A stretch of DNA of 64,000 bases from Candidatus Planktophila dulcis (GTDB lineage Bacteria; Actinomycetota; Actinomycetes; Nanopelagicales; Nanopelagicaceae), in NCBI RefSeq assembly GCF_002288225.1, contig NZ_CP016777.1, positions 434,001 through 498,000 of the forward strand. The letters run 5' to 3'. The notes beneath the pieces were generated by a model. It had not been told where the DNA came from. It was given only the letters and a program-made list of their open reading frames with translations, and made no database searches. How positions within the stretch are numbered: position 1 is the first letter of the stretch; each line of letters starts with the position of its first letter. Both the position numbers and the translations under genes were made by a program. Positions 15,935 to 24,388 of this stretch are shown here, one piece after another.

Positions 15935-16008
15935 GTGGCTGTAGCTCAAAGGATAGAGCGCCCTGATGACTCGGAGGCAGGTTGTGGGTTCGAATCCCAC
16001 CAGCCACT
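15935..16008 (+). tRNA. tRNA-like gene with irregular anticodon arm
   Basis: 74 bases carry a perfect acceptor stem (GTGGCTG / CAGCCAC), a perfect D-arm (GCTC / GAGC, loop AAAGGATA) and a perfect T-arm (GTGGG-TTCGAAT-CCCAC). The 23 bases between D-arm and T-arm, one more than usual, do not form a 5-bp stem with a 7-base loop: the best 17-base arm has two mismatches and would give anticodon GAC with a pyrimidine at 37. The D-loop resembles Arg tRNAs and the region contains CTCGGA, one base short of an Arg(CCG) loop CTCCGGA. It may be a degenerate Arg tRNA, a functional oddity, or a tRNA whose arm I cannot fold by eye. CCA is not encoded. Confidence 0.6.
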
Positions 16009-16017
16009 TGCACACTC

Positions 16018-16056
16018 AGAAGCCCCAGGGTTAGTCGCCTGGGGCTTCTTTGTTTG
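16018..16056 (+). terminator. Rho-independent terminator after the tRNA-like gene
   Basis: AGAAGCCCCAGG (16018-16029) and CCTGGGGCTTCT (16038-16049) form a perfect 12-bp GC-rich stem with an 8-base loop, followed by TTGTTTG. It begins nine bases after the tRNA-like gene, so that gene is expected to be transcribed as a short monocistronic unit, which argues against simple decay. Confidence 0.85.
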
Positions 16057-16099
16057 TGGAGGTGGTGACATTGTCGGTCTGAGGTTTTAACCTCTAGGT

Positions 16100-17200
16100 A
16101 TGAGAAAGCACCTGCGCTTAGTCGCTCTATTGATTCCTATGGTGCTTGTTGCCTCTAATTCATATGCCGCCGTGAAGGCGGGCAGTGCATGTAGCAAGGC
16201 GGGATCTAAGAGTGTCAATGGTGGAAAGAGTTACACCTGTGTGAAGAGTGGCAAGAAGTTGATCTGGGATAAGGGAGTACTTGTTCCTGTTGCAAAGCCA
16301 AAGGCGAGTGCAAGTGCAAGTCCGAGCGCTGCTCCTGTAAAGGTTTCATTCACCCCATGGGCTAGCTCTTTTGCCACAGAAGATATGACCTTGGTAGCTC
16401 TTACTAATACGAGTGCATATCTAGGTGTTGTGAAGCCAAGTAACGCTTACACATATACCGTCGATCCTGCTATCACTGACTCTGATCGAGCTTGGATCAC
16501 CAAGATGCTTGATTACACCAATGGTGCCTTTAGTGATGTCTTGCAAGGACGCGTGAAGGTATATCTCGGCACGACGCATGAGTGGTCTGCCACTGTGATG
16601 CGCGCTGCTGGTGACTGGGTAGGAGATCCTCGTGGGACATATCCATGTAGTGATGGAACACGAGATGCTTACTGCGCGGGAGAGAACATTGCTCTCATGA
16701 TCTATAGCGATATCTATAAAGCCAACTCGAATTACCGTTGGGATGTGGGTAGACGTTCAACTCCTGCTCACGAGTTATTCCATACTGTTCAATTCGCCTT
16801 AGGTGGAAGAAATCTTGGCCCAGATGATCCAGCTCATATTCCGCGCTGGTTGATGGAGGGAAGCGCCAATTACTTTGGTTTCTACATCGTTGAAAAGCTT
16901 GGATTCGATAGCTATGGAAATGGCAGAGGCAATCAGGTCTCTTTAAATCGTGCCTATAAAACGGTTGTTCCACTTGTTCAATATGACAATTTCACCTCCG
17001 ATCCCTACGGGATCGGGCAGGCAGCAACAGAGTATTTAATCGCCTCCATTGGTTTTGATAATTTCCTAAATATCTGGAGATATACAAAATCTGAAGGCAC
17101 TTTTGCTAAGGGATTTGCTAAGGCTGCAGGAATTGAGCTTTCCGATTTCTATGCCAAGTTTGAGGCAGCAAGAGGATCTATGAAGATAGGTTCTTTGTAA
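16100..17200 (+). CDS. Secreted zinc-metallopeptidase-like protein
   Basis: A 366-residue exported protein. Signal peptide at 1-23 (VALLIPMVLVASNSYA). Residues 24-60 form a small Cys-paired domain (GSACSKAGSKSV, YTCVKSGKKLIWDKG) that recurs at the N-terminus of exported actinobacterial proteins, followed by a Lys/Ala/Ser/Pro linker. The catalytic-looking part has HELFH, an HExxH zinc motif near residue 225, with a downstream EGSANYFGFY whose Glu could be the third, gluzincin-type ligand about 30 residues later. Substrate unknown. It stands alone between the tRNA terminator and the oxidoreductase gene. Confidence 0.7.
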   Translation: MRKHLRLVALLIPMVLVASNSYAAVKAGSACSKAGSKSVNGGKSYTCVKSGKKLIWDKGVLVPVAKPKASASASPSAAPVKVSFTPWASSFATEDMTLVALTNTSAYLGVVKPSNAYTYTVDPAITDSDRAWITKMLDYTNGAFSDVLQGRVKVYLGTTHEWSATVMRAAGDWVGDPRGTYPCSDGTRDAYCAGENIALMIYSDIYKANSNYRWDVGRRSTPAHELFHTVQFALGGRNLGPDDPAHIPRWLMEGSANYFGFYIVEKLGFDSYGNGRGNQVSLNRAYKTVVPLVQYDNFTSDPYGIGQAATEYLIASIGFDNFLNIWRYTKSEGTFAKGFAKAAGIELSDFYAKFEAARGSMKIGSL

Positions 17201-17246
17201 TTTACGTGAGAGTGACATATCCCTGCTTGCAAAATAGAGTGCACCC

Positions 17247-18209
17247 ATGACTACATTTAAATGGGGCTTTGTCGGGGCTGGAATGATTGCCAAGAAGGCG
17301 CTCTATCCAGCGATCTCTCGCTCTAATGTGGGCGAGATTTATGCTGTGGCATCGCGGGACGCAGATAGAGCAATGACTATCTCACCAACGGGCAAGATCT
17401 ATACAGATTACGACTCATTGTTTGCAGACCCTTTGGTAGATGGTGTCTATATCTCACTACCTAATGCTTTTCACTTACCTGTTGCAATCAAGGCTATGAA
17501 GGCTGGCAAGCATGTCTTGTGTGAGAAGCCTTTGGGAATGAATGCAGCAGAAGTGCAGGAAGCAATTGCTGTGTCGGAAGCTGCAGGAGTTCTCTTTGTT
17601 GAGGCATCATGGAATAGATGGCATCCGCGCACACAACGTATTCAAGAGGTTGTGCAATCAGGGCAGTTAGGTGCGATTAAGAGAATTCGCTCGTGCTTTA
17701 CCTACGATGGTCTCGATGGCGGCAATATTCGCCTTGATCCAACTATTGGTGGGGGAATCTTGTATGACTTGGGGCCATATTCAACTGTGGCACCTCTGTG
17801 GTTATTGGACTTTCCTGTTGTTTCAGATTTAGCTGTGCAATCTGTGCGCCACCCAGGTGGTGTTGATGAGACCACTCGTGTGAATTACACCTTGGGTAAT
17901 ACCGTCTGTGAGACGGTGACGTCATGCAATATCCCTGAGACAAGTTGGCTCATTGTTGAGGGGGAGAAGGGCGCAGCTCGCATGCTGGGCCATAACGTCT
18001 TTAACTCACGCCATGCTGAGAGCAAGCTTGAGATTACTGTGGGTGGCAAAGTAACTATTGAAGAGTTTGGGCCAGTTGATCCTTATCAAATCATGGCCGA
18101 TAACTTTGCGCGCAGAGCGCAAGGTGGTTCTGATTGGGTAATGCCGCTGAGTGAATCTCTGCGCTTTGCTCAGTTATTTGATGCAGCCTTTGCCAAGATG
18201 GGAATGTAA
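17247..18209 (+). CDS. Gfo/Idh/MocA family oxidoreductase
   Basis: A 320-residue NAD(P)-dependent oxidoreductase. The N-terminal Rossmann fold starts KWGFVGAGMIAKKA (G-x-G-x-x-A), and the family motif CEKPLGMN with catalytic Lys is near residue 95. The C-terminal alpha/beta domain contains GGILYDLGPYS, the usual G-G-x-x-x-D-x-G signature. Relatives oxidise sugars, sugar acids, inositol or dihydrodiols; the substrate cannot be read. Neighbouring ROK, cupin and mannosidase genes suggest a carbohydrate role. It is convergent with the DUF1801 gene with no gap between stop codons. Confidence 0.88.
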   Translation: MTTFKWGFVGAGMIAKKALYPAISRSNVGEIYAVASRDADRAMTISPTGKIYTDYDSLFADPLVDGVYISLPNAFHLPVAIKAMKAGKHVLCEKPLGMNAAEVQEAIAVSEAAGVLFVEASWNRWHPRTQRIQEVVQSGQLGAIKRIRSCFTYDGLDGGNIRLDPTIGGGILYDLGPYSTVAPLWLLDFPVVSDLAVQSVRHPGGVDETTRVNYTLGNTVCETVTSCNIPETSWLIVEGEKGAARMLGHNVFNSRHAESKLEITVGGKVTIEEFGPVDPYQIMADNFARRAQGGSDWVMPLSESLRFAQLFDAAFAKMGM

Positions 18210-18761
18210 CTACTTAGTCTCAGCAATCCTTGCCTTGACCATGTCAAGGATGAGCTTCTCCTCGACCTTCCAGTCACTGGGAATCACAATGGTCTTCTTA
18301 TTGAGCTTTAAGTGATCCATTTTGTCGCGGAAGGCATCAAGGACATCGGTGCTCCATGGAGAGATAGTGATGTGGTTTTTTGAAGATGATGCGCCGAAGA
18401 TGTAATCATCTCCTAGCTTGAGCATCGGCTGGTTCCATGCGATAACAAGTTCTGTCTTAGGGTATTTGCTCTGAATAGTTCTAAAGATCTTGCGCATTGT
18501 GGTGGCCTGCTTGGGATCGATTGTCTTATAGAACTCTGCTGGAGTGTCATGGCGCCTTGATGATGTGGAGCCACGTGAGAACATGACAAGGGCATTGGCA
18601 TGGGCTTGTGAGAAGCCGTAGTTCTCACGCAGGTGGGCAATCTGCTTGGGGTATTTCTCGTTCTTGATCTCTTTCATGACCTTAAACCAGTAGGACATCT
18701 TCTCCCCATAGCGCTTTTCAATAGCGGGGAAGTGGGCTTCGCGTGAAGGATCTTTAGGCAC
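18210..18761 (-). CDS. DUF4287 / DUF1801 domain protein
   Basis: A 183-residue cytoplasmic protein. The N-terminal half (KRYGEKMSYWFKVMKEIK ... LRENYGFSQAHANALVMFSRG) matches DUF4287. The C-terminal half (FYKTIDPKQATTMRKIFRTI, LVIAWNQPMLKLGDDYIFG, and NHITISPWSTDVLDAF) matches DUF1801/YdhG, a fold linked to frataxin-like iron chaperones without proof of function here. The start is a GTG at 18761; it is divergent from the ROK kinase gene with only 17 bp between the longest frames. Confidence 0.8.
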   Translation of the reverse strand: MPKDPSREAHFPAIEKRYGEKMSYWFKVMKEIKNEKYPKQIAHLRENYGFSQAHANALVMFSRGSTSSRRHDTPAEFYKTIDPKQATTMRKIFRTIQSKYPKTELVIAWNQPMLKLGDDYIFGASSSKNHITISPWSTDVLDAFRDKMDHLKLNKKTIVIPSDWKVEEKLILDMVKARIAETK

Positions 18762-18778
18762 GAAGCAATAGTAATTGC

Positions 18779-19708
18779 ATGAGTGAGTACTATTTCAACT
18801 CTATGAATCAAGCATCGCTGGCTATTGATGTCGGGGCAACGAAGGTGGCAGTGGGCCTTATTGCTCGCGATGGGCAGGTGCTTGCCCGCATCGATGTGAG
18901 TTCAAAGGTGGACTCCATCCAAGAGCTCAACGCATCCCTTGCTGCAGCAATTACATCAGTGATGGCAACTGATGGTGTTTCTGTAGTGGGTGCTGGTATT
19001 GGCTCTGCCGGTCCCATTGATAACGCTAAAGGCACAATCAATCCCGTCAACATTGCTGCCTGGGTTGATTTCTCACTTGTTGATTTTGTCAAAGATGTGT
19101 CAGGACTTTCATCGGTGCGCATCATTGGCGATGCAAGTGCACTTGCCTATGCAGAGTTTGTCTTAGGGGCTGGGCGCGGTGCAACGAATCTGATGGGCAT
19201 CGTTGTCTCAACTGGTATTGGTGGAGGAGTCGTTCTTAATGGCGAATTTCATGTGGGGCGCACAGGCAATGCTGGATATATAGGACATGCAGTTGTTGTG
19301 AAGGACGGAACGCTCTGTGCTTGTGGTCAACACGGATGTGTTGAGGCCTATGCAAGTGGAACCAATATGGCGAAAGATTTCGGCGTCGATAAATTTGAAG
19401 ATGTTGCAGATGCTGCCCGGAAGGGTGATGCAAAGGCAGTTGCTGCAATAGAGAAGGGCGCAGCTGTTCTGGCGCTGGGGCTTTTAAATGCGGTGGCGCT
19501 AATGGATCTCGACACCATTGTGGTGGGTGGGGGAGTCATGAGCGCTGATGATGTCTACTGGCCTATTTTGGTGAAGTGCTTTGAGAAAGAGATGAAAAGT
19601 TTGAATTTCCCTGGAAATGTGGCGTTAAAGAAGGCAACACTCGGCAAGGATTCAGGACTTGTTGGCGCTGGTTTGGTTGGATTCATCTCACACGAGAAAG
19701 GGGCATAA
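18779..19708 (+). CDS. ROK-family sugar kinase (glucokinase-like)
   Basis: A 309-residue kinase of the ROK (repressor, ORF, kinase) family. Seen: ATP-binding phosphate loop LAIDVGATKVAVGL near residue 14, a second segment GTNLMGIVVSTGIGGGVV, the catalytic Asp in the VRIIGDASALAYAE region, and the zinc-binding ROK signature CACGQHGCVEAYASG near 179. There is no N-terminal DNA-binding helix-turn-helix, so it is an enzyme rather than a repressor. It would phosphorylate glucose, mannose or a related hexose at the start of glycolysis. An ATG at 18803 is an alternative start, leaving more room for a divergent promoter. The cupin gene follows one base after its stop. Confidence 0.88.
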   Translation: MSEYYFNSMNQASLAIDVGATKVAVGLIARDGQVLARIDVSSKVDSIQELNASLAAAITSVMATDGVSVVGAGIGSAGPIDNAKGTINPVNIAAWVDFSLVDFVKDVSGLSSVRIIGDASALAYAEFVLGAGRGATNLMGIVVSTGIGGGVVLNGEFHVGRTGNAGYIGHAVVVKDGTLCACGQHGCVEAYASGTNMAKDFGVDKFEDVADAARKGDAKAVAAIEKGAAVLALGLLNAVALMDLDTIVVGGGVMSADDVYWPILVKCFEKEMKSLNFPGNVALKKATLGKDSGLVGAGLVGFISHEKGA

Positions 19709-19709
19709 G

Positions 19710-20054
19710 GTGTTGGAATATTCCGAACGTCCATGGGGCAGCTATCAAGTCCTTCATAGCAATGCCTTCTCTCAGGTCAAAGAGATCAACGTCAAAGCTG
19801 GTGCCCGGCTTTCCTATCAAACACATGAGAAGCGTGCTGAGCACTGGTTTATTACTCAGGGGCCAGCGATTGTCACCATCGATGGCGTCACAAAGACTAT
19901 GCAGACGGGTGAATCAGTAGATATTGCAATCGGCGTTGCACATCGCATGGCAGCACCTGAATCAAACGGTGTGACATTTATTGAGGTGCAGACCGGCACA
20001 TACTTTGGCGAAGATGACATCGTGCGCCTTGAGGATGATTTCGGCCGTAGCTAA
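19710..20054 (+). CDS. Cupin protein, mannose-6-phosphate isomerase type II-like
   Basis: A single-domain cupin of about 114 residues: RPWGSYQVL at the N-terminus, then GARLSYQTHEKRAEHWFITQG (cupin motif 1 with His/Glu metal ligands), VTIDGVTKTMQTGESVDIAIGVAHRM (motif 2) and FIEVQTGTYFGEDDIVRLEDDFGR, the classic end of the type II phosphomannose isomerase cupin. It would interconvert mannose-6-phosphate and fructose-6-phosphate, fitting the mannosidase gene that follows with a one-base overlap. The start is a GTG at 19710 with AAAGGGG upstream; a longer frame reaching back into the ROK gene is unlikely. Confidence 0.85.
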   Translation: MLEYSERPWGSYQVLHSNAFSQVKEINVKAGARLSYQTHEKRAEHWFITQGPAIVTIDGVTKTMQTGESVDIAIGVAHRMAAPESNGVTFIEVQTGTYFGEDDIVRLEDDFGRS

Positions 20055-22471
20055 TGAAGGTTGTTAGGCGCAGCGTTACAGAAGGATTCTCACTCGCCTT
20101 AGAAACACCGCAAGGCCACAAGGTTTTTCCGGCAACTGTTCCGGGTTCTATCCACACAGATCTCATTGCTGCAGGTGTAATTGGGGATATCCGCATTGAT
20201 GGCACAGAAGCTGAACAAGAGTGGATTAGAAATGCAGATTCTGCGTATTCAACCCAGATTCCCGCCCAATCAGGTGGCGGCAACTATGAATTGAAATTCG
20301 ATGGCCTTGATACCTTGGCAACAGTCTCTCTCAATGGCGCCGTGAAGCTGCAGACTGAAAATATGCATCGCGCATTTGTTCTTGATATTTCGGATAGCAC
20401 ATCTGGTGCAATGGATCTGAAGGTGGAATTTAAGGCACCTCTTCCTGAAGCGCTGAAGCGAGAGAAAGAGATGGGTCCATATCCCAATCCCTATGACATG
20501 CCCTATAACTACTTTAGGAAGATGGCATGCAGCTTTGGATGGGATTGGGGTCCGATCACTGTCACAAGCGGAATCTGGAAACCCATCTGGCTCACACAAT
20601 GGGATGAAGGAATTCTTGATGAAGTAGGAATCGTTACTGATGTGGTCGATGGCGTGCCGCAACTACGACTGCGCACGGCAGGACGTGGAAGTGCAACCAC
20701 TGTTGAAGTAGTCATTAGTGGCCATGGCAAAGAGAAGAGAGTGAGGACAACTCTCGGTAGCGATGAAGTCATTACCTGTGAGGGCTTTGAGCTCTGGCAC
20801 CCGCGTGGTTTTGGGCAGGCAACTCTCTATTTAGTTGAAGTAACTCTTCTCAACGCTGCAGGAGATGCCATTGATGAAGTGGTGAAGAGAGTGGGCTTTA
20901 GACATGTTTCGTTAGACCAGAGCAACTTCGGTGATCGCCAGATGTTTGCTATCTGTGTCAATGGCCAGCGTGTGTGGGCAAAGGGAGTGAACTGGATTCC
21001 TGATGACCCATTCCCACATCGTGTTACTCAAGAACAGTATGCGGACAAGATTGCCGATCTCTACTCCGTTGAAGTAAATGCCATCCGCGTGTGGGGTGGT
21101 GGTATTTATGAATCAGATGACTTCTATGACGTGTGTGATGAATTAGGAATTATTGTCTGGCAGGACTTCCTCTTTGCCTGTGCTGCATATCCTGAAACTC
21201 CTGAGATGTTTACTGAAGTTAAAGAAGAAGCCCAACAAGCTATTACCCGACTTGGTTCTCATGCAAGCCTTGTGATGTGGTGTGGTGGAAATGAATGTAT
21301 TGAAGGCTTCCAGCATTGGGGATGGAAAGAACCTCTGGCAGGTAAGGCATGGGGGCTTAACTTCTATCTCGATACCTTGCCTGCAGCCCTTGCCGCCTTT
21401 GATGGATCGCGTCCCTATATTCCAGGCTCTCCTTTTTCTACTGTGAAAGAAGATGTGAAAGATTTTTCATCAGGGACTAATCACATCTGGGATGTATGGA
21501 ATGAGACTGGATATCAGCGCTATGAAGAGTATTCACCATCATTTTCAGCAGAGTTTGGCTATAACGGACCTGGTTCATGGCGCACACTGACTAAGGCAAT
21601 TGGTAAATCGAATTTAGATTCTCGTGATCCTGATCTTGCAACCCATCAGAAGGCATTCTTTGGCATGGATAAAGTGGCAAAGGGATTGGTCCGTGAATTT
21701 AGTAAAGAATTTACCCAAGGCGCTGCTTGGTATTTTGCAGCTCAACTTGTACAGGCGCGTGCTGTGGAGGTGGGTTTAAAGCACTTTAGGTCTCAATATG
21801 AGACATGTTCAGGATCTGTGCTCTGGCAATACAACGATATGTGGCCTGCCATTAGTTGGGCTGTTCTTGATTCTGCCTCTTCTCGCAAACTGTCTTGGTA
21901 TGCGATGCGTGAGGCATATAGGCCGCAGGTTCTGCATTTTTCAGGGGTTGAACGAAAGCTCATTCTGATCAATGATGCAAGCGTTGCATGGAGTGATGTG
22001 TTGAAGGTTCACCTTGTGGGTAAGAACGGTGAGGTACTGGAGAGCTCATCTCGAGAAGTTTCACTTGAGTCACGATCACAGGCCAGCTTTGCTGTAAGTG
22101 AGCTCTTTAAGACTGCCGGTATCTCTGCAATTGATGGCTATCTCATTGCAGAGCTCGGTGCTATTCGCACAGCGCGACGCGTCTTAGATGCTCCGGTGGA
22201 TGAAGTCTGTGCGCATAACGTTGATATCCAAGAGCGTGTGGTGGGCGAACAAGTGCAGGTGCATATTGATGCCAACTGCTTTATCTATGAGCTCTCTCTA
22301 CTGCCTGAGCTAGTAGCACTTGATCGCGTTGAGGTATCGGCAGAGCGCATCACTTTGCTACCAGGTGAATCAATTGATATCACTATCGATTGTTCTTCTG
22401 CCGCAGATGCGAAGAAGGTGGCATCACGGATAGAAGAGATTACCTGGAGCCTTAATCGCTTGATGAATTAA
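20054..22471 (+). CDS. Beta-mannosidase, glycoside hydrolase family 2
   Basis: An 805-residue GH2 enzyme with no signal peptide, so probably cytoplasmic. It has the N-terminal sugar-binding domain (DGLDTLATVSLNG), a beta-sandwich (PYDMPYNYFRKMACSFGWDW, typical of mannosidases), and a TIM barrel with KGVNWIPDDPF, WGGGIYE, acid/base Glu in WCGGNECIEGF, and the nucleophile Glu in FSAEFGYNG. It would release mannose from imported manno-oligosaccharides; mannose could then be phosphorylated by the ROK kinase and isomerised by the cupin protein encoded just upstream. The 3' end overlaps the convergent lexA gene by 4 bases. Confidence 0.92.
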   Translation: MKVVRRSVTEGFSLALETPQGHKVFPATVPGSIHTDLIAAGVIGDIRIDGTEAEQEWIRNADSAYSTQIPAQSGGGNYELKFDGLDTLATVSLNGAVKLQTENMHRAFVLDISDSTSGAMDLKVEFKAPLPEALKREKEMGPYPNPYDMPYNYFRKMACSFGWDWGPITVTSGIWKPIWLTQWDEGILDEVGIVTDVVDGVPQLRLRTAGRGSATTVEVVISGHGKEKRVRTTLGSDEVITCEGFELWHPRGFGQATLYLVEVTLLNAAGDAIDEVVKRVGFRHVSLDQSNFGDRQMFAICVNGQRVWAKGVNWIPDDPFPHRVTQEQYADKIADLYSVEVNAIRVWGGGIYESDDFYDVCDELGIIVWQDFLFACAAYPETPEMFTEVKEEAQQAITRLGSHASLVMWCGGNECIEGFQHWGWKEPLAGKAWGLNFYLDTLPAALAAFDGSRPYIPGSPFSTVKEDVKDFSSGTNHIWDVWNETGYQRYEEYSPSFSAEFGYNGPGSWRTLTKAIGKSNLDSRDPDLATHQKAFFGMDKVAKGLVREFSKEFTQGAAWYFAAQLVQARAVEVGLKHFRSQYETCSGSVLWQYNDMWPAISWAVLDSASSRKLSWYAMREAYRPQVLHFSGVERKLILINDASVAWSDVLKVHLVGKNGEVLESSSREVSLESRSQASFAVSELFKTAGISAIDGYLIAELGAIRTARRVLDAPVDEVCAHNVDIQERVVGEQVQVHIDANCFIYELSLLPELVALDRVEVSAERITLLPGESIDITIDCSSAADAKKVASRIEEITWSLNRLMN

Positions 22472-23112
22472 AGCGAGCGCAGAACCGCTGTCACAATTCC
22501 TAGTACTTCACACTGATCACCATCGATAGGCGCAAAGTCATCGTTGGCAGGTAGTAACCAGATATGGCCACCCTTGCGTGAGAATGTCTTCACAGTTGCT
22601 TCGCCATCGATCATCGCAGCAACGATGTCGCCATTGTTAGCATCTTTCTGCTGACGGATCACAACGTAATCGCCATCGCAGATAGCGGCATTAATCATTG
22701 ACTCACCCTTTACCGTGAGCATAAAGAGATCGCCCTTGCCAACTAGTGATTCAGGAAGAGGCAGTGTCTCCTCCACTTGTTGATCTGCAGTGATGGGAAC
22801 ACCTGCTGCGATGGAGCCAACAAGTGGAATAAAGCGAGTCTTATCTGTGTGGGCGCCAGAGCCGCTCATTGAATCGGGAAGGACAACTTCCATGGCGCGG
22901 CCACGATCTGCATCGCGGCGGATAAAGCCCTTCTCCTCCAAGATATCGAGCTGGTATTTAACGGATGCGGGGGAGTTCAGCCCTGCCGCCTCACCGATCT
23001 CACGCATGGAGGGGGCATAGCCCTGGGATTCAGATGATGTCTTGATGAAGTCAAGGATTGATACCTGGCGGGAGGTCAGCTCAGGCTTGGATGGAATCTC
23101 TTTTTTGGCCAT
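22468..23112 (-). CDS. lexA: LexA repressor
   Basis: SOS repressor of about 214 residues. The N-terminal winged helix is seen in LTSRQVSILDFIKT, YAPSMREIGEAAGLNSPASVKYQL and GFIRRDADRGRAM. The self-cleavage site lies in GSIAAGVPI (Ala-Gly), with catalytic Ser in VKGESMINAAI and Lys in GEATVKTF. RecA-stimulated autocleavage would derepress SOS genes. The ATG at 23112 is chosen since the family begins here; the frame extends 13 codons upstream without support. Two boxes of its own motif lie in the divergent region shared with the LysM gene, consistent with autoregulation. Confidence 0.96.
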   Translation of the reverse strand: MAKKEIPSKPELTSRQVSILDFIKTSSESQGYAPSMREIGEAAGLNSPASVKYQLDILEEKGFIRRDADRGRAMEVVLPDSMSGSGAHTDKTRFIPLVGSIAAGVPITADQQVEETLPLPESLVGKGDLFMLTVKGESMINAAICDGDYVVIRQQKDANNGDIVAAMIDGEATVKTFSRKGGHIWLLPANDDFAPIDGDQCEVLGIVTAVLRSL

Positions 23113-23144
23113 ACACAGATTCTTCCACAGGTTGGGGATAAATT

Positions 23145-23158
23145 CAAACAAATGTTCG
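23145..23158. promoter_or_regulatory. LexA-proximal SOS box
   Basis: CAAACAAATGTTCG differs at one base from the actinobacterial SOS consensus CGAACRNRYGTTCG. It is 33 bp upstream of the lexA start and probably mediates autorepression. Confidence 0.6.
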
Positions 23159-23203
23159 AATTATTCTTGCAGATGTCGGTGGGGGGCTGTATGGTTTTCC
23201 TAT

Positions 23204-23217
23204 CGAACAAGTGTTCG
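23204..23217. promoter_or_regulatory. SOS box between lexA and the LysM gene
   Basis: CGAACAAGTGTTCG is a perfect match to the actinobacterial consensus CGAACRNRYGTTCG. It lies 44 bp before the LysM gene ATG and about 90 bp from lexA, placing the LysM gene in the SOS regulon. Confidence 0.88.
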
Positions 23218-23260
23218 AAAACCTTCCCCAAGGTTTAAGGCGTAGCAGGAGCTGAGAACT

Positions 23261-23629
23261 ATGAGCACAATGACACTATCTACATATGGCTCCAAAGTCA
23301 GTGTAAATCAAGGCTTTTTGGCCAATCCGTCTACGATTACCCTTAATCGTCGTGGCCGCCTTGCTCGCACCTTTGTCGTTCTCTCTCTCGCTATCGTCCT
23401 AGGTTCAGTAGTCAGCGCTAAAGCTGGGGCTGGCATAGATGCAGCACCTCAGGCGGCTGGATCCTTCATCACCGTGACTGTGGCACCTGGAGATACCGTC
23501 TGGTCCCTGGCCAACCGCCTTGCAGGCTCACGGGATGTGCGCTCGCTCGTCTCTGAGATCATCTCGGTCAACTCATTGGCAAGCGTGGATGTAGCCACAG
23601 GGCAGAAGCTACGTATCCCGCTGAAGTAA
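23261..23629 (+). CDS. LysM membrane protein, probable SOS division inhibitor (DivS/ChiZ-like)
   Basis: A 122-residue protein with a transmembrane segment at about residues 43-58 (TFVVLSLAIVLGSVVSA) and an extracytoplasmic C-terminal LysM domain (ITVTVAPGDTVWSLANRL ... SLASVDVATGQKLRIP) that binds peptidoglycan. The position, divergent from lexA and before nrdR, is the one occupied in mycobacteria and corynebacteria by the SOS-induced division regulators Rv2719c/ChiZ and DivS. A perfect SOS box precedes it. It is inferred to delay cell division after DNA damage; no catalytic residues are seen. Confidence 0.82.
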   Translation: MSTMTLSTYGSKVSVNQGFLANPSTITLNRRGRLARTFVVLSLAIVLGSVVSAKAGAGIDAAPQAAGSFITVTVAPGDTVWSLANRLAGSRDVRSLVSEIISVNSLASVDVATGQKLRIPLK

Positions 23630-23699
23630 GCCTGGGCGCGCGACACGAAATAAAGTTTCCTACTCAGCAGGCAGAGTCTCAAGAAATGCTTTATAGTTC

Positions 23700-23715
23700 C
23701 CACTAGATGTAGGGG
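23700..23715. promoter_or_regulatory. Weak candidate NrdR box
   Basis: CCACTAGATGTAGGGG is an imperfect dyad (six of eight pairs match) resembling ACTACA-TGTAGT-type NrdR operators, about 110 bp before nrdR. A second, weaker ATTAGTAGTG follows at about 23736. NrdR autoregulation with nrdJ is known in Streptomyces; here the match is only suggestive. Confidence 0.3.
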
Positions 23716-23823
23716 TCGAAGAGGCAAAAACTTCCATTAGTAGTGTTTTTACGGTAGTTTAGCTAATTCGCCAATACACCCGAATTTGGGAAATATTGAG
23801 CATTCGAAGGGAGACACGCCGAG

Positions 23824-24363
23824 ATGATTTGCCCGTTCTGTAGACACGATGATTCCAGAGTCGTTGACTCTCGCCCGGTCCAAGAAGGCACAGAAATCCG
23901 CCGTCGCCGCGAATGCCCCAAGTGCGGACAGCGCTTTTCAACCCAAGAGGTGGCTCTTCTTAACATCATTAAGCGATCTGGGGCTACAGAGCCCTTTAGC
24001 CGCGAGAAGGTTCTTGTCGGCGTTCGCAAAGCGTGCCAAGGTCGGCCAGTAGGTGAAGATGATTTAGTTTTACTTGCCCAGCGAGTGGAGGAGACCCTTC
24101 GCGGAACTGGACAGGCAGAAATCGAAGCTCAAGAGGTGGGGCTAGCAATTCTTGCGCCACTGCGCGAACTCGATGAGGTGGCTTACCTGCGATATGCATC
24201 TGTATACCGTAACTTTGCCTCCCTTGAAGATTTCGAAGGCGAGATCGCGTTACTGCGAGCAATGCCATCGAGCGCTAATTCCCTCAGCGCAGATTCACAA
24301 GCAGATGAAAAAAGCGATGCCCCATCGCTGAAAGTTAACCAACCAGCAACGAGCAATCGTTAA
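23824..24363 (+). CDS. nrdR: Transcriptional repressor NrdR
   Basis: A 179-residue regulator of ribonucleotide reductase genes. It begins with a zinc ribbon (MICPFC at the start, [11 protein letters not shown] near residue 35) for DNA binding, followed by an ATP-cone ([22 protein letters not shown] ... [19 protein letters not shown]) that senses ATP/dATP. Family length is about 150 residues; the extra C-terminal 25 are a Ser/Asp-rich tail without motif. It is followed after 25 bp by nrdJ, its natural target. Confidence 0.95.
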   Translation: MICPFCRHDDSRVVDSRPVQEGTEIRRRRECPKCGQRFSTQEVALLNIIKRSGATEPFSREKVLVGVRKACQGRPVGEDDLVLLAQRVEETLRGTGQAEIEAQEVGLAILAPLRELDEVAYLRYASVYRNFASLEDFEGEIALLRAMPSSANSLSADSQADEKSDAPSLKVNQPATSNR

Positions 24364-24388
24364 ATAAGAGAAGACGGGAAAACACACG

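Noticed and set aside
15472-16056. Integration site of an island in the tRNA-like gene
   Set aside because: The accessory genes lie on the 5' side, no repeat of the tRNA 3' end was found to the left, and no integrase gene is in the window.
15881-16090. A 69-codon open frame across the tRNA-like gene and terminator
   Set aside because: It reads through perfect tRNA helices and the terminator stem; the peptide is not protein-like.
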